Shown here in pieces: positions 11,591 through 22,828 of a DNA stretch of 47,953 nt (its first letter is position 1; each line of letters opens with the position of its first letter). The notes under the pieces were generated by a model. It was given only the letters and a program-made list of their open reading frames with translations, was not told where the DNA came from and made no database searches. This DNA is from Folioceros fuciformis. Its lineage: Eukaryota; Anthocerotophyta; Anthocerotopsida; Anthocerotales. The position numbers were made by a program, and so were the translations under genes. The stretch is taken from NCBI GenBank assembly GCA_049999805.1, contig JBNGIO010001806.1:1-47953 (forward strand), written 5' to 3'.

Positions 11591-12314
11591 GGGCGTCCCG
11601 GGCCTGTGCACTGACAAACTCCACCCGCTGACTGACTGCAACCTGGTTGCCCGACCGCAGAGAGCCTATTGCCACAGCAGTGTCTAAATAGCTGACCGGG
11701 AAAGCCTTCAGACAACAAAGAAAGGCTGCCTTCTTGCTTCGCTAAGAGCAACCGTCCAGCATTCAGGGCACGGCTGCATTGACATATTTGGCGCGGGAAT
11801 TTGGAGGGAAGAGCATTCAAGTTGCGGAATATCCACTAACGTACTTATCAAACTGAAAGACATCATGCCGTGCACACAAATCTGAACCATGGATCGTTCT
11901 TTACTGTTCTCTCACCATTCTGAGCAGGGAGGAATGAATCCGTAGATTTTCAGCTTGTACACGCCTACGATTGACAAGGATGCGCAGTCGCGTGTCCGTC
12001 TGGCTTCCACTGTAGGGCTCACCCGTACACATGGGCCTGACTTCTCTATACGAACAGTAAGACCTGTTTGGCAGCTCAGCTGGTGGCTGGCAGCGTAAAC
12101 AGTACACTTGTGAGTGTTTGTGGATGACGTTTTGCTGCTGGGATCTGTCCTCTGGGCTTTCTGTGACGCTGACCATCTCCAGTCCCACCCCCCTCCAATG
12201 CTGGCTACCTGGCACCTAGGTCTTCAGCTCTTGATATGCCCCCGGTGCTTGGGGCTTGTTTGCTTGGTGTAGTTTAGACGTTCGGTGTTGCGATTTAATT
12301 GCCCGTGACTCGAA
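11591..12314. other. Head-to-head intergenic region between dUTPase and HscB
   Basis: About 720 bases separate two divergent start codons. A minus-strand open stretch near 11700-11835 reads LPSKFPRQICQCSRALNAG and would fit a transit-peptide exon of dUTPase, with donor-like CCCG|GTCAGC, but it lacks an in-frame ATG. No other coding signal is seen. Confidence 0.4.
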
Positions 12315-14380
12315 ATGAGCAAATCAACGGTGTGTCGGATCGCCCAAGTTCTCCAGAGAATTGCTGTAAGGTTGCTGTCAAGAGTGCCGTCGTTGAGCTT
12401 TCTGATGCACTCCTGCGATTGGTTTTTGTTCGAAGAATGGCTTCTACGCTGGCTCAGATGCCCCAAGAGCTCACACCATTCTACGTTTTTGTTCCAGGGA
12501 CCGAGAGTACCCCTGTACGAAGCCTTGGCCGAGGAGCATAACAGTGCTGCCACTGGGGGTGGAGGGTTTGCAGTCTCATGTGACCCAGGTATTCTTCTGG
12601 TGGCCTACCTAACGTCCCCGGTGCTGTGCTTGTCGGTTGTGAAATGACAGATTGGAATGGGGTGCAGATGTCTCAGCTCGCACAGGCTGCAGCGGGCTTT
12701 GGCCTGGAAAGGATCGTTGTCCAAAATCAGATTTTAGACAACGCATTGCCTCTTCTCCAACGGCCGTGCACTTAAAAGGTACGAACTCCTTGCCAAGTCA
12801 TGTGAATGTGGTGGTTGATAAGTGTGCTCCGAGTCTCCGGCTGCTTCAGGTCATTATCTGCAGCATGAACCAGGCAACTACCCTCGAACAAGGGGAGTGA
12901 GAGGTCGCCTCTGAATTGTTGTATAGGGTTATCAGAGGACTTCTGGCAAGGCTACATCCGCCATAGTGCTCCAAATGTTGGAGAAGTGGCAATTGGGTAG
13001 GATTGCATCCATCTTTTGTGCTTGCGTTCTGCTCAGTTCGTGGTTCCAGGGCAGTTGTCCGACAAACATTTGATGTGGCTGTATTTCTTGCAACCATCTT
13101 GACGAACCTCTGGTTTGATTTCTTTCAGGGCCTGTAGCTCTAGCCCCTTTTTTCAAGGGCATGGTTCTGCCGTCGTCGTAAAGGCGTGCCCGTGTCCATC
13201 TGTTGGCCGAAGGAAGTTCTCAGCCGCTGCAGACCAGAGTCAGGAGCGCACTTGCTGGCAATGCCAAACGAAAGCTCCTTCTGGGCCTTTTCTAGTTTGT
13301 CCTTCGTGCAGTGCTGTTCAACCCATAGATCTCTCCATCGACTACTTCCAGATTTTTGATTTGTAAGGTCTTTTTATTCTTTACAGCGTTTGATGGACTA
13401 GTTCCGTTTGTCTGATTTGTCCTAGTGTTCTCAGTCCATGCTCTGCAGTTCCAACTTCAAACCTGGGCTGGTCGACAAGAGTGTATCTGTCCAAAATTCC
13501 TCATGTTTGCTAGCTTTTGCGTTTGTGACAGAGACAGAGCTTTCAAGCTTGACACAAAGGAGTTGGAGAAAAGATACAAGAATTTGCAAAAGAAACTTCA
13601 CCCAGATCTTTTCTCCAGAAAGTCTGAGGTTTGTAGTTCCTCTGTGTGTTAGTCACGTTGCCATGCTTTTATGGTGTGATGTTAATTGATTTTCGGTTGC
13701 GATCGCTTCACGCAGAGGGAGCAGGGTTATTCTGCGGATCAGTCTTCCCAAGTCATTCAGGCTTATTACACGCTTTTACGTCCACTATCCCGAGCTCAGT
13801 ACATGGTAAGATACTATGTCCGTTTGCCCGAAATGGTTATGTGAAGATATATCTGGGTGGAATGGCTTTAAGAATGTACGCTGCATGCGTTCCTCACAGA
13901 GAATATGACATGGTTGAGCACAGCTCGAGCTTCAAGGATTGAAGATTGAAGAAGCGGAAACTGTCACTGACCATGGCTTGCTTATGCAGGTACGCTGCCC
14001 TGCCTATCCCTGTTGTTCTCCATTTTATCATTTCGCTCTTAATCCTTTCCTTGACCCAGCGTAGATCATGGAGACACGAGAGGCAATAGAAGACGCGAAA
14101 GATAGCTCAGGGTTGCGGCAGATACTGGAAGATGTATACCTCTCTCTTTTGAACATATTTGTTGCTCAGTGAAATCTCTGCTGACCGATTTCTGGAGTTT
14201 TGTAACCGAATACTGATTTGGATCGATGGGCTTCCGTTTCAGAACAAGGCAAAAATTCAAGAGACAGAAGACGTCTTGGTGCATGCCTTCGACAAGGAGG
14301 ATCTGTCAACTGCCAAGCAAGCAGTTCAGCGCATGACTTATTTTCAGCGGGTTGTGGAGGAGGTCACGAAAAAATTGTAA
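12315..14380 (+). CDS. HSCB: HscB/Jac1-type mitochondrial J-domain co-chaperone for Fe-S assembly
   Basis: Seven exons fit: 12315-12370, 13129-13362, 13532-13628, 13716-13805, 13924-13989, 14065-14133 and 14243-14380 (249 residues, phases consistent). HscB brings the scaffold ISCU to the mitochondrial Hsp70 and starts cluster release. Residues 1-50 are Arg-rich and non-acidic, as in a mitochondrial presequence. A tetracysteine motif, CWQC...CPSC (61, 64, 76, 79), precedes the J-domain, as in animal HSCB. The J-domain starts at YFQIFDL (91) and keeps the essential HPD at 120-122. The C-terminal three-helix part that binds the scaffold covers about 160-249. The first exon and its 758-bp intron rest only on splice-site phase and on the presequence it creates, so the start is less sure than the rest. 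Confidence 0.87.
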
Positions 14381-15293
14381 ATATGTCGAGCTACTTGCTA
14401 CCTGGGCGATCTGAGTTCAGAGAACGCGTTTGCTCAGGACGGCACAAGACACTGGGCAGTAATCTGGGAGAATTTCAAAGACTGGCTGCAAGATGATCAA
14501 TACGAAAAGTGTCAGGCACATTGACTTCAATTATCAGATTGATGCCTTCTACCAACAGTGGTTTGTTGAAAACGTTCAACTACTGGCCCGCGAGAGGGAG
14601 TTGGGAATGTGTGTATTTTCACTTTCTGTCGAAGAAATGGACTTCCATTCCCTTCAGCCTCTACCCTAGAAGAGTGCTGAAGGCAGTCCCTGTACAAACA
14701 AAGCATTTGCAATCGATTCACAGCTCAACCACAAGGTGAAAAATGGTGAGACGGTCAAGGCTGCCTCTTGCGCAGACGAGTTAAATTATCACTCTTCCTT
14801 CGCCCAGCAGCAATGAACGAAGTCAAGTGTCAAATGATGTGGACTCCAGACCCACAACTATCTGAAGTTGAGAGACGGACCACCTGACCGCATGTTCAAC
14901 CATAGACGATACGCAAACCACAGATGTAGTGCTTGCGCTATGTCACATGCATGATGTACTTGACCGTCGTGTACCATCTTAGAACATCAAGAAAGTCCAG
15001 AATTCCTTCCCAACACGTTACCTGAATCGTGCTAGCAGTCTCAGTTTCGTACGGGCGCCCAGGATGCAGAAACCGGGTCTTCATAGTGGAAGTCATTAGA
15101 AAACTTGAAATACTGCCTATGGTGCTGGCCTTGTGATTCTGAAGACGACTAGCCATGCCAAACGCTCGGGAAATCAGCTGCTTGGTATGTATGGCATCAC
15201 GTTCTGCAAGCAACCCAAAAAGTTGTGCACCGAAAGCCCATCGTCCGCAAGCAAAGAGGTCAGAGATCCCCCTCCCACCCTCATCACATCACT
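14381..15293. other. Convergent intergenic region, no gene recognised
   Basis: About 900 bases lie between the stop codons of HscB (plus) and the Treslin-like gene (minus). Only short open frames are present. Both 3' UTRs should lie here. Confidence 0.55.
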
Positions 15294-17075
15294 TTATAGC
15301 TGATGGTAGGGCGAGTTGGCAGGCAGAGGGTTTGCGACAGAGTCTGCCATCTTTGATGCAGGCTTCATGCCAGCTCCTTTGAGCTCAAACACAGATCCCA
15401 AGTCCATGGCTCTCTTACTTTTGAGAAACAACTTATGCTTGTTCTCAGGGCTGTCAGTTGCAAGAGGCCTTCTTGTACCTGAAATTCCCGTTTCACCACA
15501 GTTCCTCATACTGGCGGGAGTCTCCATCACAACCAAGTCAGGGGAGCCGGTCGGTCTGATGGTCAGCATACTCCTCCTAGATCCCGATGGAGTCTCCAGC
15601 ACTCTTCTTCTGGGACTATGGGACACACATGGAGTCTCCAGAACAGTCATCTTCGATCTGTGGCACGCCACTGGAGTCTCTGGGATCGTTCTTGGAAAAT
15701 CATGGAACACCTCTGGCGTCTCCGGGACCACATCTGCCTTTGCAGGTTCCATGTGTCTTGCTCTCTTCCGCCTCTGAGAAGAAACCAAACTTTTCGGCCG
15801 TTTCAGAGGGGGCAACACACTAATCTTCTTCAGCGCCTCCACTGCTCTGCTTTTACCAAAATGGGACAATCTTCGAGCTCTTTCCCTCTTTCTCTGACAC
15901 TCCTCCTCGAACTGCTTACTACAGCCAACGTCCTTCCCGCACCGCGCAGAAACAGGAACCCCAGCGATCTCCTTCAGCAACACGGGAACCTTAGTGTTTC
16001 CGCTAAGGCTCTTCTGAATGCCGGCTTCCAGGCTCGGAGCCGAAGCCTGCCAGTCGGATATCGGAATTTCTGTATCGGCAGAACATTCAAGACTGGCTGC
16101 GGCCTCCACCGTATTCGGGATATCCATGTCTCCAAGTTCCTCATTGAATCCGAGAAACTCCATTTGCGTGAATATCTGCTTCACAACGTCAGGAATGCTG
16201 CCAGAATATCGAACACCAATCACCCTTTCCGCATAGTCCATCAAACTCTCACCATCCACTACACCAAGCGTGAACTGCACATTATCCAGCAAATCACACA
16301 CTTCATCCAATAACCTCCCGTTCTCTTCCCTCCACACCGACTGGAAGGCAAGAATGATCTCCATCCGAAACAGCAGTTGAAGCTCCTGTGCTCGAAGTTT
16401 CTCCCGCGCGTCACCAACCGACCCAGATTCGGTGTCTCCAAGAAGCAATCCGACTAAACGTTGCACTACTTCCAACTCGCCACCAGCCTCCGCTTCGTCC
16501 CCGCTGGATATCAGCTGCAGCGCCTTTGATCCACTCGACACCATCTCCTTGGCAAATTCATGCACATCCAATGCAGCATTGCAGACACAATGCAACACCT
16601 TTTCGGGTAAGGCTCCAATAAACAACTCCGCGTCCTTGACAGTCATCCTCCCGACCACATCCTCCTGTCCCGCTCCGAGCACCGCACTGTCAGCCCTAGC
16701 TGAAGCTGCCCTCCGCCGGCTCCTCGAATCCTCCTCCCCTGTATTGCTCCTGACGATGTCGCACTGTACGGTCGTACTGGCCATGCTGGAGCACACCGGG
16801 AAGGCGTTCTTCTCCACATCCCTGAATCGTGTTGCGGCTGAGCTCCTCTCCCCGTCGCCGGTGCAGGTTCTGCAATTACTCTCTTCAACAGCATTGAGGC
16901 ACGGCGTAGCTGGAAGCTTCTCCACCAGCCTCACCCCTGCTGTAGGAAAACCATGCTCATCACTACGGCCTCCAAGTTCGACCTGCCCTCCTTCCGCCGA
17001 TCCTTCAGGGGAGCTGGAGTCATCATCATCCTTGTCCGAGGGCCGCTTCCTCTTTTTGGAGGCCCTTGGCGCCAT
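15294..17075 (-). CDS. Treslin/Sld3-like DNA replication initiation protein
   Basis: A single exon encodes 593 residues from the first ATG (MAPRASKKRKRPSDK). Treslin/TICRR and yeast Sld3 help load CDC45 at origins after CDK phosphorylation. The N-terminus has a basic nuclear-localisation-like KKRKR, then an acidic, disordered stretch. A helical region (about residues 140-315) contains ELQLLFRMEI and YAERVIGVRYSGSIPDVV, which resemble a plant protein family that I recall as the Treslin/Sld3 relatives. A later QRKRERARRLSHF segment also fits that family. The C-terminal third holds five spaced ETP motifs (PETPEV, PETPVA, LETPCV, LETPSG, METPAS), each a potential Thr-Pro kinase site. Alternatives include another cell-cycle-regulated nuclear protein. 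An uninterrupted 1.8-kb exon differs from its intron-rich neighbour. Confidence 0.55.
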   Translation of the reverse strand: MAPRASKKRKRPSDKDDDDSSSPEGSAEGGQVELGGRSDEHGFPTAGVRLVEKLPATPCLNAVEESNCRTCTGDGERSSAATRFRDVEKNAFPVCSSMASTTVQCDIVRSNTGEEDSRSRRRAASARADSAVLGAGQEDVVGRMTVKDAELFIGALPEKVLHCVCNAALDVHEFAKEMVSSGSKALQLISSGDEAEAGGELEVVQRLVGLLLGDTESGSVGDAREKLRAQELQLLFRMEIILAFQSVWREENGRLLDEVCDLLDNVQFTLGVVDGESLMDYAERVIGVRYSGSIPDVVKQIFTQMEFLGFNEELGDMDIPNTVEAAASLECSADTEIPISDWQASAPSLEAGIQKSLSGNTKVPVLLKEIAGVPVSARCGKDVGCSKQFEEECQRKRERARRLSHFGKSRAVEALKKISVLPPLKRPKSLVSSQRRKRARHMEPAKADVVPETPEVFHDFPRTIPETPVACHRSKMTVLETPCVSHSPRRRVLETPSGSRRSMLTIRPTGSPDLVVMETPASMRNCGETGISGTRRPLATDSPENKHKLFLKSKRAMDLGSVFELKGAGMKPASKMADSVANPLPANSPYHQL

Positions 17076-17338
17076 AGCTGTTTCTTCAGAGGAACGGGGC
17101 TCATTCGAGCGCGGGAAATAAGAACTTGAAGCCGGTCCCAACCACCGTGCAATGCCGGTCCGCAAATCATGAAGAATATATGTACATACATAGTAATTTC
17201 ATTTAAAAGCGTTTTGTTAAAGACAGGCAGTCAAGCGAAGAAGAATTTGATTGAAGTCCACGTTTCGTTATGGGACGCGACTGTTGTCTTTCAGATAGGT
17301 GGGAGTATGTACGAAAATGAAACCCTGTAATTAGGGTA
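17076..17338. promoter_or_regulatory. Putative bidirectional promoter
   Basis: Only 263 bases separate the start codons of the minus-strand Treslin-like gene and the plus-strand TFIIIC gene. The side next to TFIIIC holds telo-box-like pieces, AAACCCT at about 17320 and TTAGGGTAA at 17331-17339. Shared control is inferred from spacing. Confidence 0.45.
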
Positions 17339-20300
17339 ATGGACGACGATGAGACAAAAGGGGTTTGGATTTTGGTGTCCCCACTCGACGAGGGTTCGAT
17401 CTCGGTTTGCTCTCAACTTGGAGTTGCCTTCCCCGCGGACGAACGATACATAGACAAGGACTGGACGGAATCTATTGAAAGTACCCCCCGAATGGACACA
17501 GAGACACGGGCTCGATCTTTTGATTCCGAGGAGGAGGAAGAAGAGGAGGATGAGGAAGAGGAGGAGGAGGATGACGAAGAGCAAGTGGAGGAGGACGACG
17601 AAGGATGGACATTTCATCTACCTGCCCCGGCCCAGGCTCTGGCCTTCGGGTCCGCTCCTTTGTATCCCAACTCTGTCAAGTGGTCCAACGAGAACCTACT
17701 GGCTGTGGCTAGTGGCCATTTAGTGTACATCCTGGTGAAGCCCTGCCCGCCGAGAATGTTGAATTTGCCGGGAAAATGTCAAGTCGGAACTCTGAACTTT
17801 CGTTGTGCAGAATCCAGCTGCTCTGTCCGGGCCAAGAGGCTTCGTCTCGCTAACGACAAATCCTGCGTTCAACATCGGGAGGATAAGAAACTCGGGTTTG
17901 CATTGCTTGTATTTGCTTGCGTCGTGGTTTGCGCCACGATACACGTTTGGAGGGACATGAAAAAGGGTGTCAAGTTGCATTTTGCCGTTCTCTGTGTGCG
18001 TTTCTTGTTCAGACCGGCAGGCAGCTTCTGTCCAGGCACTCGCCCTAGCCAAGGAGAGCCGTCCATACGTTAGGAGTCTGGACTGGTCTCCGCAAGGATT
18101 TTCTTCGAATGGAGGGTGTGTGAAATTCATTTGGATGCTGTTGTGTGTTGTGGCGAGCATGCTTGTTTCCAGGCTAATGAACGGGTACGGACCTTGTCTC
18201 GTGACGTGCAGTTGTCTCCTTGCTGTCTGCACAACTGATCACCGTGTGAAGCTCTATCGTGCTCCATATCGTGAATTTCAGTCTGAGTGGATCGAGGTGC
18301 GGGGTTTCTCAAGTTTATGGTGTTGTTCGCTGAGACGCTTGTATCTCTGAGCGTACTAGTTGACGCGAAGACTACTTGTTATATTGCAGGTTCTGGATGT
18401 ATCGGCACTAATTTATGCTCAGTATGCCCAAAACCACTTTGCAGAGACGCAGTCCACAGCTCGGGCCCTGGCTTTGGTATGTAGCGTGGTACTAATGGGT
18501 TCAGTTGGTTGCTATTTTTTTGCCGTAGGTGCTCTGTCTGGATTCTGTCTAGCCAGCGTAATTGGCCAATGCTTTCCTCTTGCACAGGAAGACGAGGCTT
18601 CAGCTCCTCAAATCAGAACAGTTTCATCAAGAAAACGAAAAGCAGCGGATGAAGCCAGACTGCGTCCTGGAAAACGTAGGATAAACCGACAGTAAGTGTC
18701 AACAGTCGGCAACCCTTCAGGTGTCTTTGGCGTTTAGAAGAAATTCTTCACAAGTTTGTTAGTTGGTAAGCTGGTACAGACCCAAATCTTATTTCTTGAA
18801 TTGATGCAATGACACTTGCTGTTCAGAGTGATGCGCAACACCGTTGTTTTTGATGATCCTGAGATTCGAGATGGGGAGAAAGTGTGCGAGAAAGTGTGCC
18901 TTCTAACAAGCTCTCAGTTACCCCCAATCTCTCAGGGATCAAGAATTGAGGTGAGTGCTGCAGGATACCAATGTTGCATCGTAGGGGGGTCTCTTTCTTC
19001 GTAACTCAAGGTTGCCTTCCCTGTGAATCTCCTGTCAAATCAGGTACGGAGGGAGAAGGGGGGAGTGCGCGTCTGGCTATCTGGTATTGTGTTAAAGGTG
19101 ACAGGTAGCAGGACGTTGGTCAGATATGGAACATCATTATCAGGTCCACTACCACAGAGGAAGTGAATCTCTTCGTTTTAGTGGACCAGGCTAGTTCTTC
19201 AGTTTTCGGTTTGTAGTATTCATTCACAGTGCGTTATTATCTGGTGGCAGATGCGAAAGAGGAGTGGCTAGACAGTAACTTGTGCCGTGAAAATGGAGTT
19301 CTTCGGACTGCTGCCCCTTGCATGCGTCCTCTGCTCACTGCAGAAATGCTCTTACAGAAAGGGTTGAGTGTGAGCCTTCTCTACGTTGAAAGGGATGGGA
19401 TGTCAGATGGAGACCCAGTTGAGATATGGAAAAACGATAGGTATGTATGCTAAGCTGTTCCAGTTCACCTGTGACGTTTGTTTACTGAAACAGGAATGGA
19501 GTCTGGTATTGCAATCTTGTTTTAGTCAGAAGGTGATAGATAAGGCGCTGACTTGAGAGGTGAGTTGTCTGCTCAGTTTCATGCCTTGTAACTTGACAAT
19601 TACTGTTTTCTTGCAGGTGGCAGGAAGGAGTGCTGGTAGACGCAGCCTGCGTACCTCCAAAAGTTTCAATTACAGGTGCCAGCTCTGGTCGCGCATTTCG
19701 TCATGGAAAATCTCTCGCTTCCTCTTTTGAACATATATGTTGATAAATACTTTGCGTACAGGTGACCGTGCTGTACTTGATGTGGAGCAAGTGTTTTTGC
19801 GGAGGCCTCCACGATGGAGCGGAAAGGACTGGGTATGGTTTGCCCAGCGGTGTTAGCTCTTGTCTTTAGAGCTGATTCGCTGATGACTCCGTCCGGAAGC
19901 TTAGCAGCTATTTTACAGTGCAGGAATGGAGTTGTAACCAGGAGGAAGCAGCCAACAAACGGATACTTCTGCGCCGGGGACCAGAAGTTGAGGTTACTGC
20001 AGCACAATATGCAGCCAGGAGTAATGAGCTGGCTCATTTAGTTTCTGTATGGTCTGCACTATGTTCTGCAGCATGTGGGCAAGGTGGCAAAGGTGAACGG
20101 AGGAGACATTTTGTAATGCTTGCAATAGGCGGAAAATCTGGCAAAGTTTTCTTTTTCAGAGTTCCGAAGCTTCTGTCGTTTTCTGGAGAGACGGCCCTTC
20201 CCTTGCATGAGATGGATTACCTTGGCTCAGTCCCTGCCCATGAGTCCTGGGTGACAGGGCTTGCGTGGGCTAGCACCCCGGGTGAGTCTGAAGATGTCGG

Positions 20301-22828
20301 GACTGCGCTTTTACTTGCTTCTGGGGGCTCCAACGGCAGGTGGGATGTGTGCCAAGAGTTTTATGTCAGTCACGCGCCACAATTGTTGTTGAGGTGGTGT
20401 GCAGTACTGAATACTTTTTGGTCATGGCAGTGTGAAACTGTGGATGGCCGATGTTCAGTCCCTTGCAGACTGCTGTCCCTCACCAAATGGCTCACCACTT
20501 GAGTTACTGAAAGAGGTAATGCACGGCACATTACCGGTCTTCACGTGTCCTTTACTGCATGTGACCGCAGAGTGTGAAACGTTTGTTCAACTTCTGTATG
20601 TGCTTTCTGATTACGAAACAGGTACTACCTGTGGACCGTGTGCCAGTAACGTCTCTGGCAATGATACCTTGTTCACATGCTGCTGGACAAGTTGTATTGG
20701 CTGTTGGGAAGGCCTCTGGTAGTTTGGTGGCATTGGAGTGCCACAGAACTGGAGATTTGGGGTCAATTGCCTGTGAGCTCCGAGCGCATGATCACTTGGT
20801 AATCTTGTCTGCTGCGACCTGCAGTGTCTCGACCCCTTCGACCCTGTTCTGAGGTTAAAATGTTGGCAGGCAAACTGTGGGTGAATTACGCTTGTTCTCC
20901 CTCTTTTTGTTTCCTCAGGTCACAGGGTTGACATGGACATTTGATGGGCGGATCCTCTACAGCTGTTCACAGGTACTGTTCTCTCATGAGACTTGCGGTT
21001 ACTCCTTCCTAGTGGCAAGTTCCAGTTGTGTAGGAGCTGTACATCGTATCAAACAGCCATCCAAGGGTTTGTGAGCCTCTTTGGTCGATTCAGGATAGCA
21101 GAATGAGAACTTGGGAGTTTTCCAACAGCAGGTTGTGGCCTGTGGCCTTTCCGAGTGGCTCTTCATTGCTCACCACTGATACCTCTCAGACAACTTTAGA
21201 GGTAGCTTGCCTAAAGAGCTTTCATCCTTCCTTCGGGTTTCCATTGCGAGTTATGCTGCCAATGGGGCGTCCTGGATTCTGTCATGCAGCTTCCCGCATC
21301 ATCGCTGGAGTCCTTCTTCGGACTGGCCTTGTCCCCAGGGAACTTGGCTTTAGTGGTGGTACGCTTCGCACCTGCGTTTTTCTTCTGGTCAGTGACAATG
21401 TGGGTTGGTCTGGGCTTGTTTGTCTCGGGAGCCTTGTGTAAGGAACCTTGTAAGGAACTCTCATATATCCTGCTGCGCCTTGTTCAGTTAAGAAGCATAG
21501 CAGCCGATATGGTTGACCAAATGTACCAGGCCAGGTGAGCTCATCCTTGTCCATGTGTTTTCTCCTATACACATTGTTCAGACAAAAGCTTCTCTCATGA
21601 GGTGAAGTCTGCTCTTCTCAGGTCACAAAAAGGAGTTGTGCAGCTTTTCTGGATTGGGGGACAGCATATCCAAGGTGATTTTCCTCCAGCTCAAGACTGT
21701 GTTTCAGTTGGTTTGCCGGGTGAGGACCTTGCAAGATGGAAATCCAGAATTGTGGCGGCACTTCATCATATCGAGGAGAAGGAGCAGCCCTTAGTTCTGT
21801 GGGATATCGTGGCTGCAACTTCTTCGATCAGGGTACTCACCGAGAGCACGCAGCATGTCGGAGATATTCTGTCGAGCTGGATTTGTAGCAAGCAAGAGTC
21901 TTCAACAACTCCCTTGGAATGGAGTTTGGAGCAGATGGAGGAGTACCTGAGAGAAGCAAGTTGCCGGCGATTACAAATGCTGAACTTGACTTATCGATAC
22001 CTTCTCCTCGTCAGATTCAGAGCAGACGTCCTGAGCGGGCGAAGCAGCCAAGTCGTATGGGATACGCACAGAAGGATGATGTCAGAGCAGGATAAACAGC
22101 TGGAGAGTTCATCTCCTGATTGTGTCGTGCGCCAAGAAGAATTGTGGCGAGTTCACTTGGCGGCAATCGAGCTGGAATTGCGGCAGAGGCTTATGTATGT
22201 GAGCCTCTTCGCATCGGTCTGGAAGAGGATATATCTGGAGGAAAATGAAAACACAGCCTGTTTCGAAGATGACTGGAGTCCTTCCGGGACGCATCTCATG
22301 GCCGCTTGGGTGTGCACAGAGGGCTTCAAGACATTTCCTGAACTGTTGCAGATAACAGCGCGGGCGTCTGACTCCGGGAACGAGTAAGTTTCATAACACT
22401 GCGGAGTGCTATTTTTTGTCATGCTTGCTGAGCCAAAATTGTATGCTTTTGCATCCAGGTGTAGGTTGGGGCCCTGGGGATCTGGTGTACGTGAAACTTG
22501 CACAATTTGTGAGGCACCGGTGCCATTGGAATCACCTGAATTAGGTCATTGTTCCAGAGAAGGGGAAGCATCAAAGCACAAGCTGCAGAGGTGCGCCGTG
22601 TCCTTGGAGATATGCCCGGCCATCCCTCTTTGGCAATGCCAGGGTTGTGCCCGGTCTGTTGTCAATCTTCCCCCCTTTCTCTTCTTCTCCATGACCAGCA
22701 GAACACAGGTTGACTACATTCCTTTGCCTCTTCTCCTCCATGAAACTGTGTGTCCTTGTTGTCCCTTTTGCGGGATCCTAATTCTGAGACCGCAACCGAA
22801 ATTTCTGCTGGCCGCGTCCCTAGTTTAG
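17339..22828 (+). CDS. TFIIIC90-type general transcription factor (GTF3C4-like, WD40 + zf-TFIIIC) with Agenet-like insertion
   Basis: Nineteen exons fit: 17339-17908, 18021-18115, 18212-18296, 18390-18476, 18588-18691, 18827-18950, 19044-19143, 19251-19440, 19617-19675, 19762-19832, 19924-20339, 20431-20515, 20622-20798, 20919-20972, 21094-21201, 21290-21358, 21488-21534, 21622-22383 and 22459-22828. Phases close throughout to give 1190 residues. TFIIIC recruits RNA polymerase III to tRNA and 5S genes. A Glu/Asp run (about 63-95) precedes WD40-like blocks such as YPNSVKWSNENLLAVASGH, CLLAVCTTDHRVKLY and later VTGLTWTFDGRILYSCSQDS. The last exon is the TFIIIC zinc finger, with TCTICEAP, WQCQGC and CPCCPFCGIL, and has the family-like end PKFLLAASLV. 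Residues about 350-480 look like an Agenet/Tudor pair inserted between WD40 parts. The first exon/intron junction is uncertain (acceptor 18012 or 18020). Confidence 0.82.

Noticed and set aside
11708-11835. A possible transit-peptide exon for dUTPase
   Set aside because: It looks suitable and has a donor-like end, but it has no in-frame ATG. It was left out of the gene model and noted only in the intergenic entry.
15316-17121. Plus-strand open frames opposite the Treslin-like gene
   Set aside because: They are mirror frames of a long coding exon and encode Ser/Pro-rich nonsense. The minus-strand frame carries the conserved motifs.
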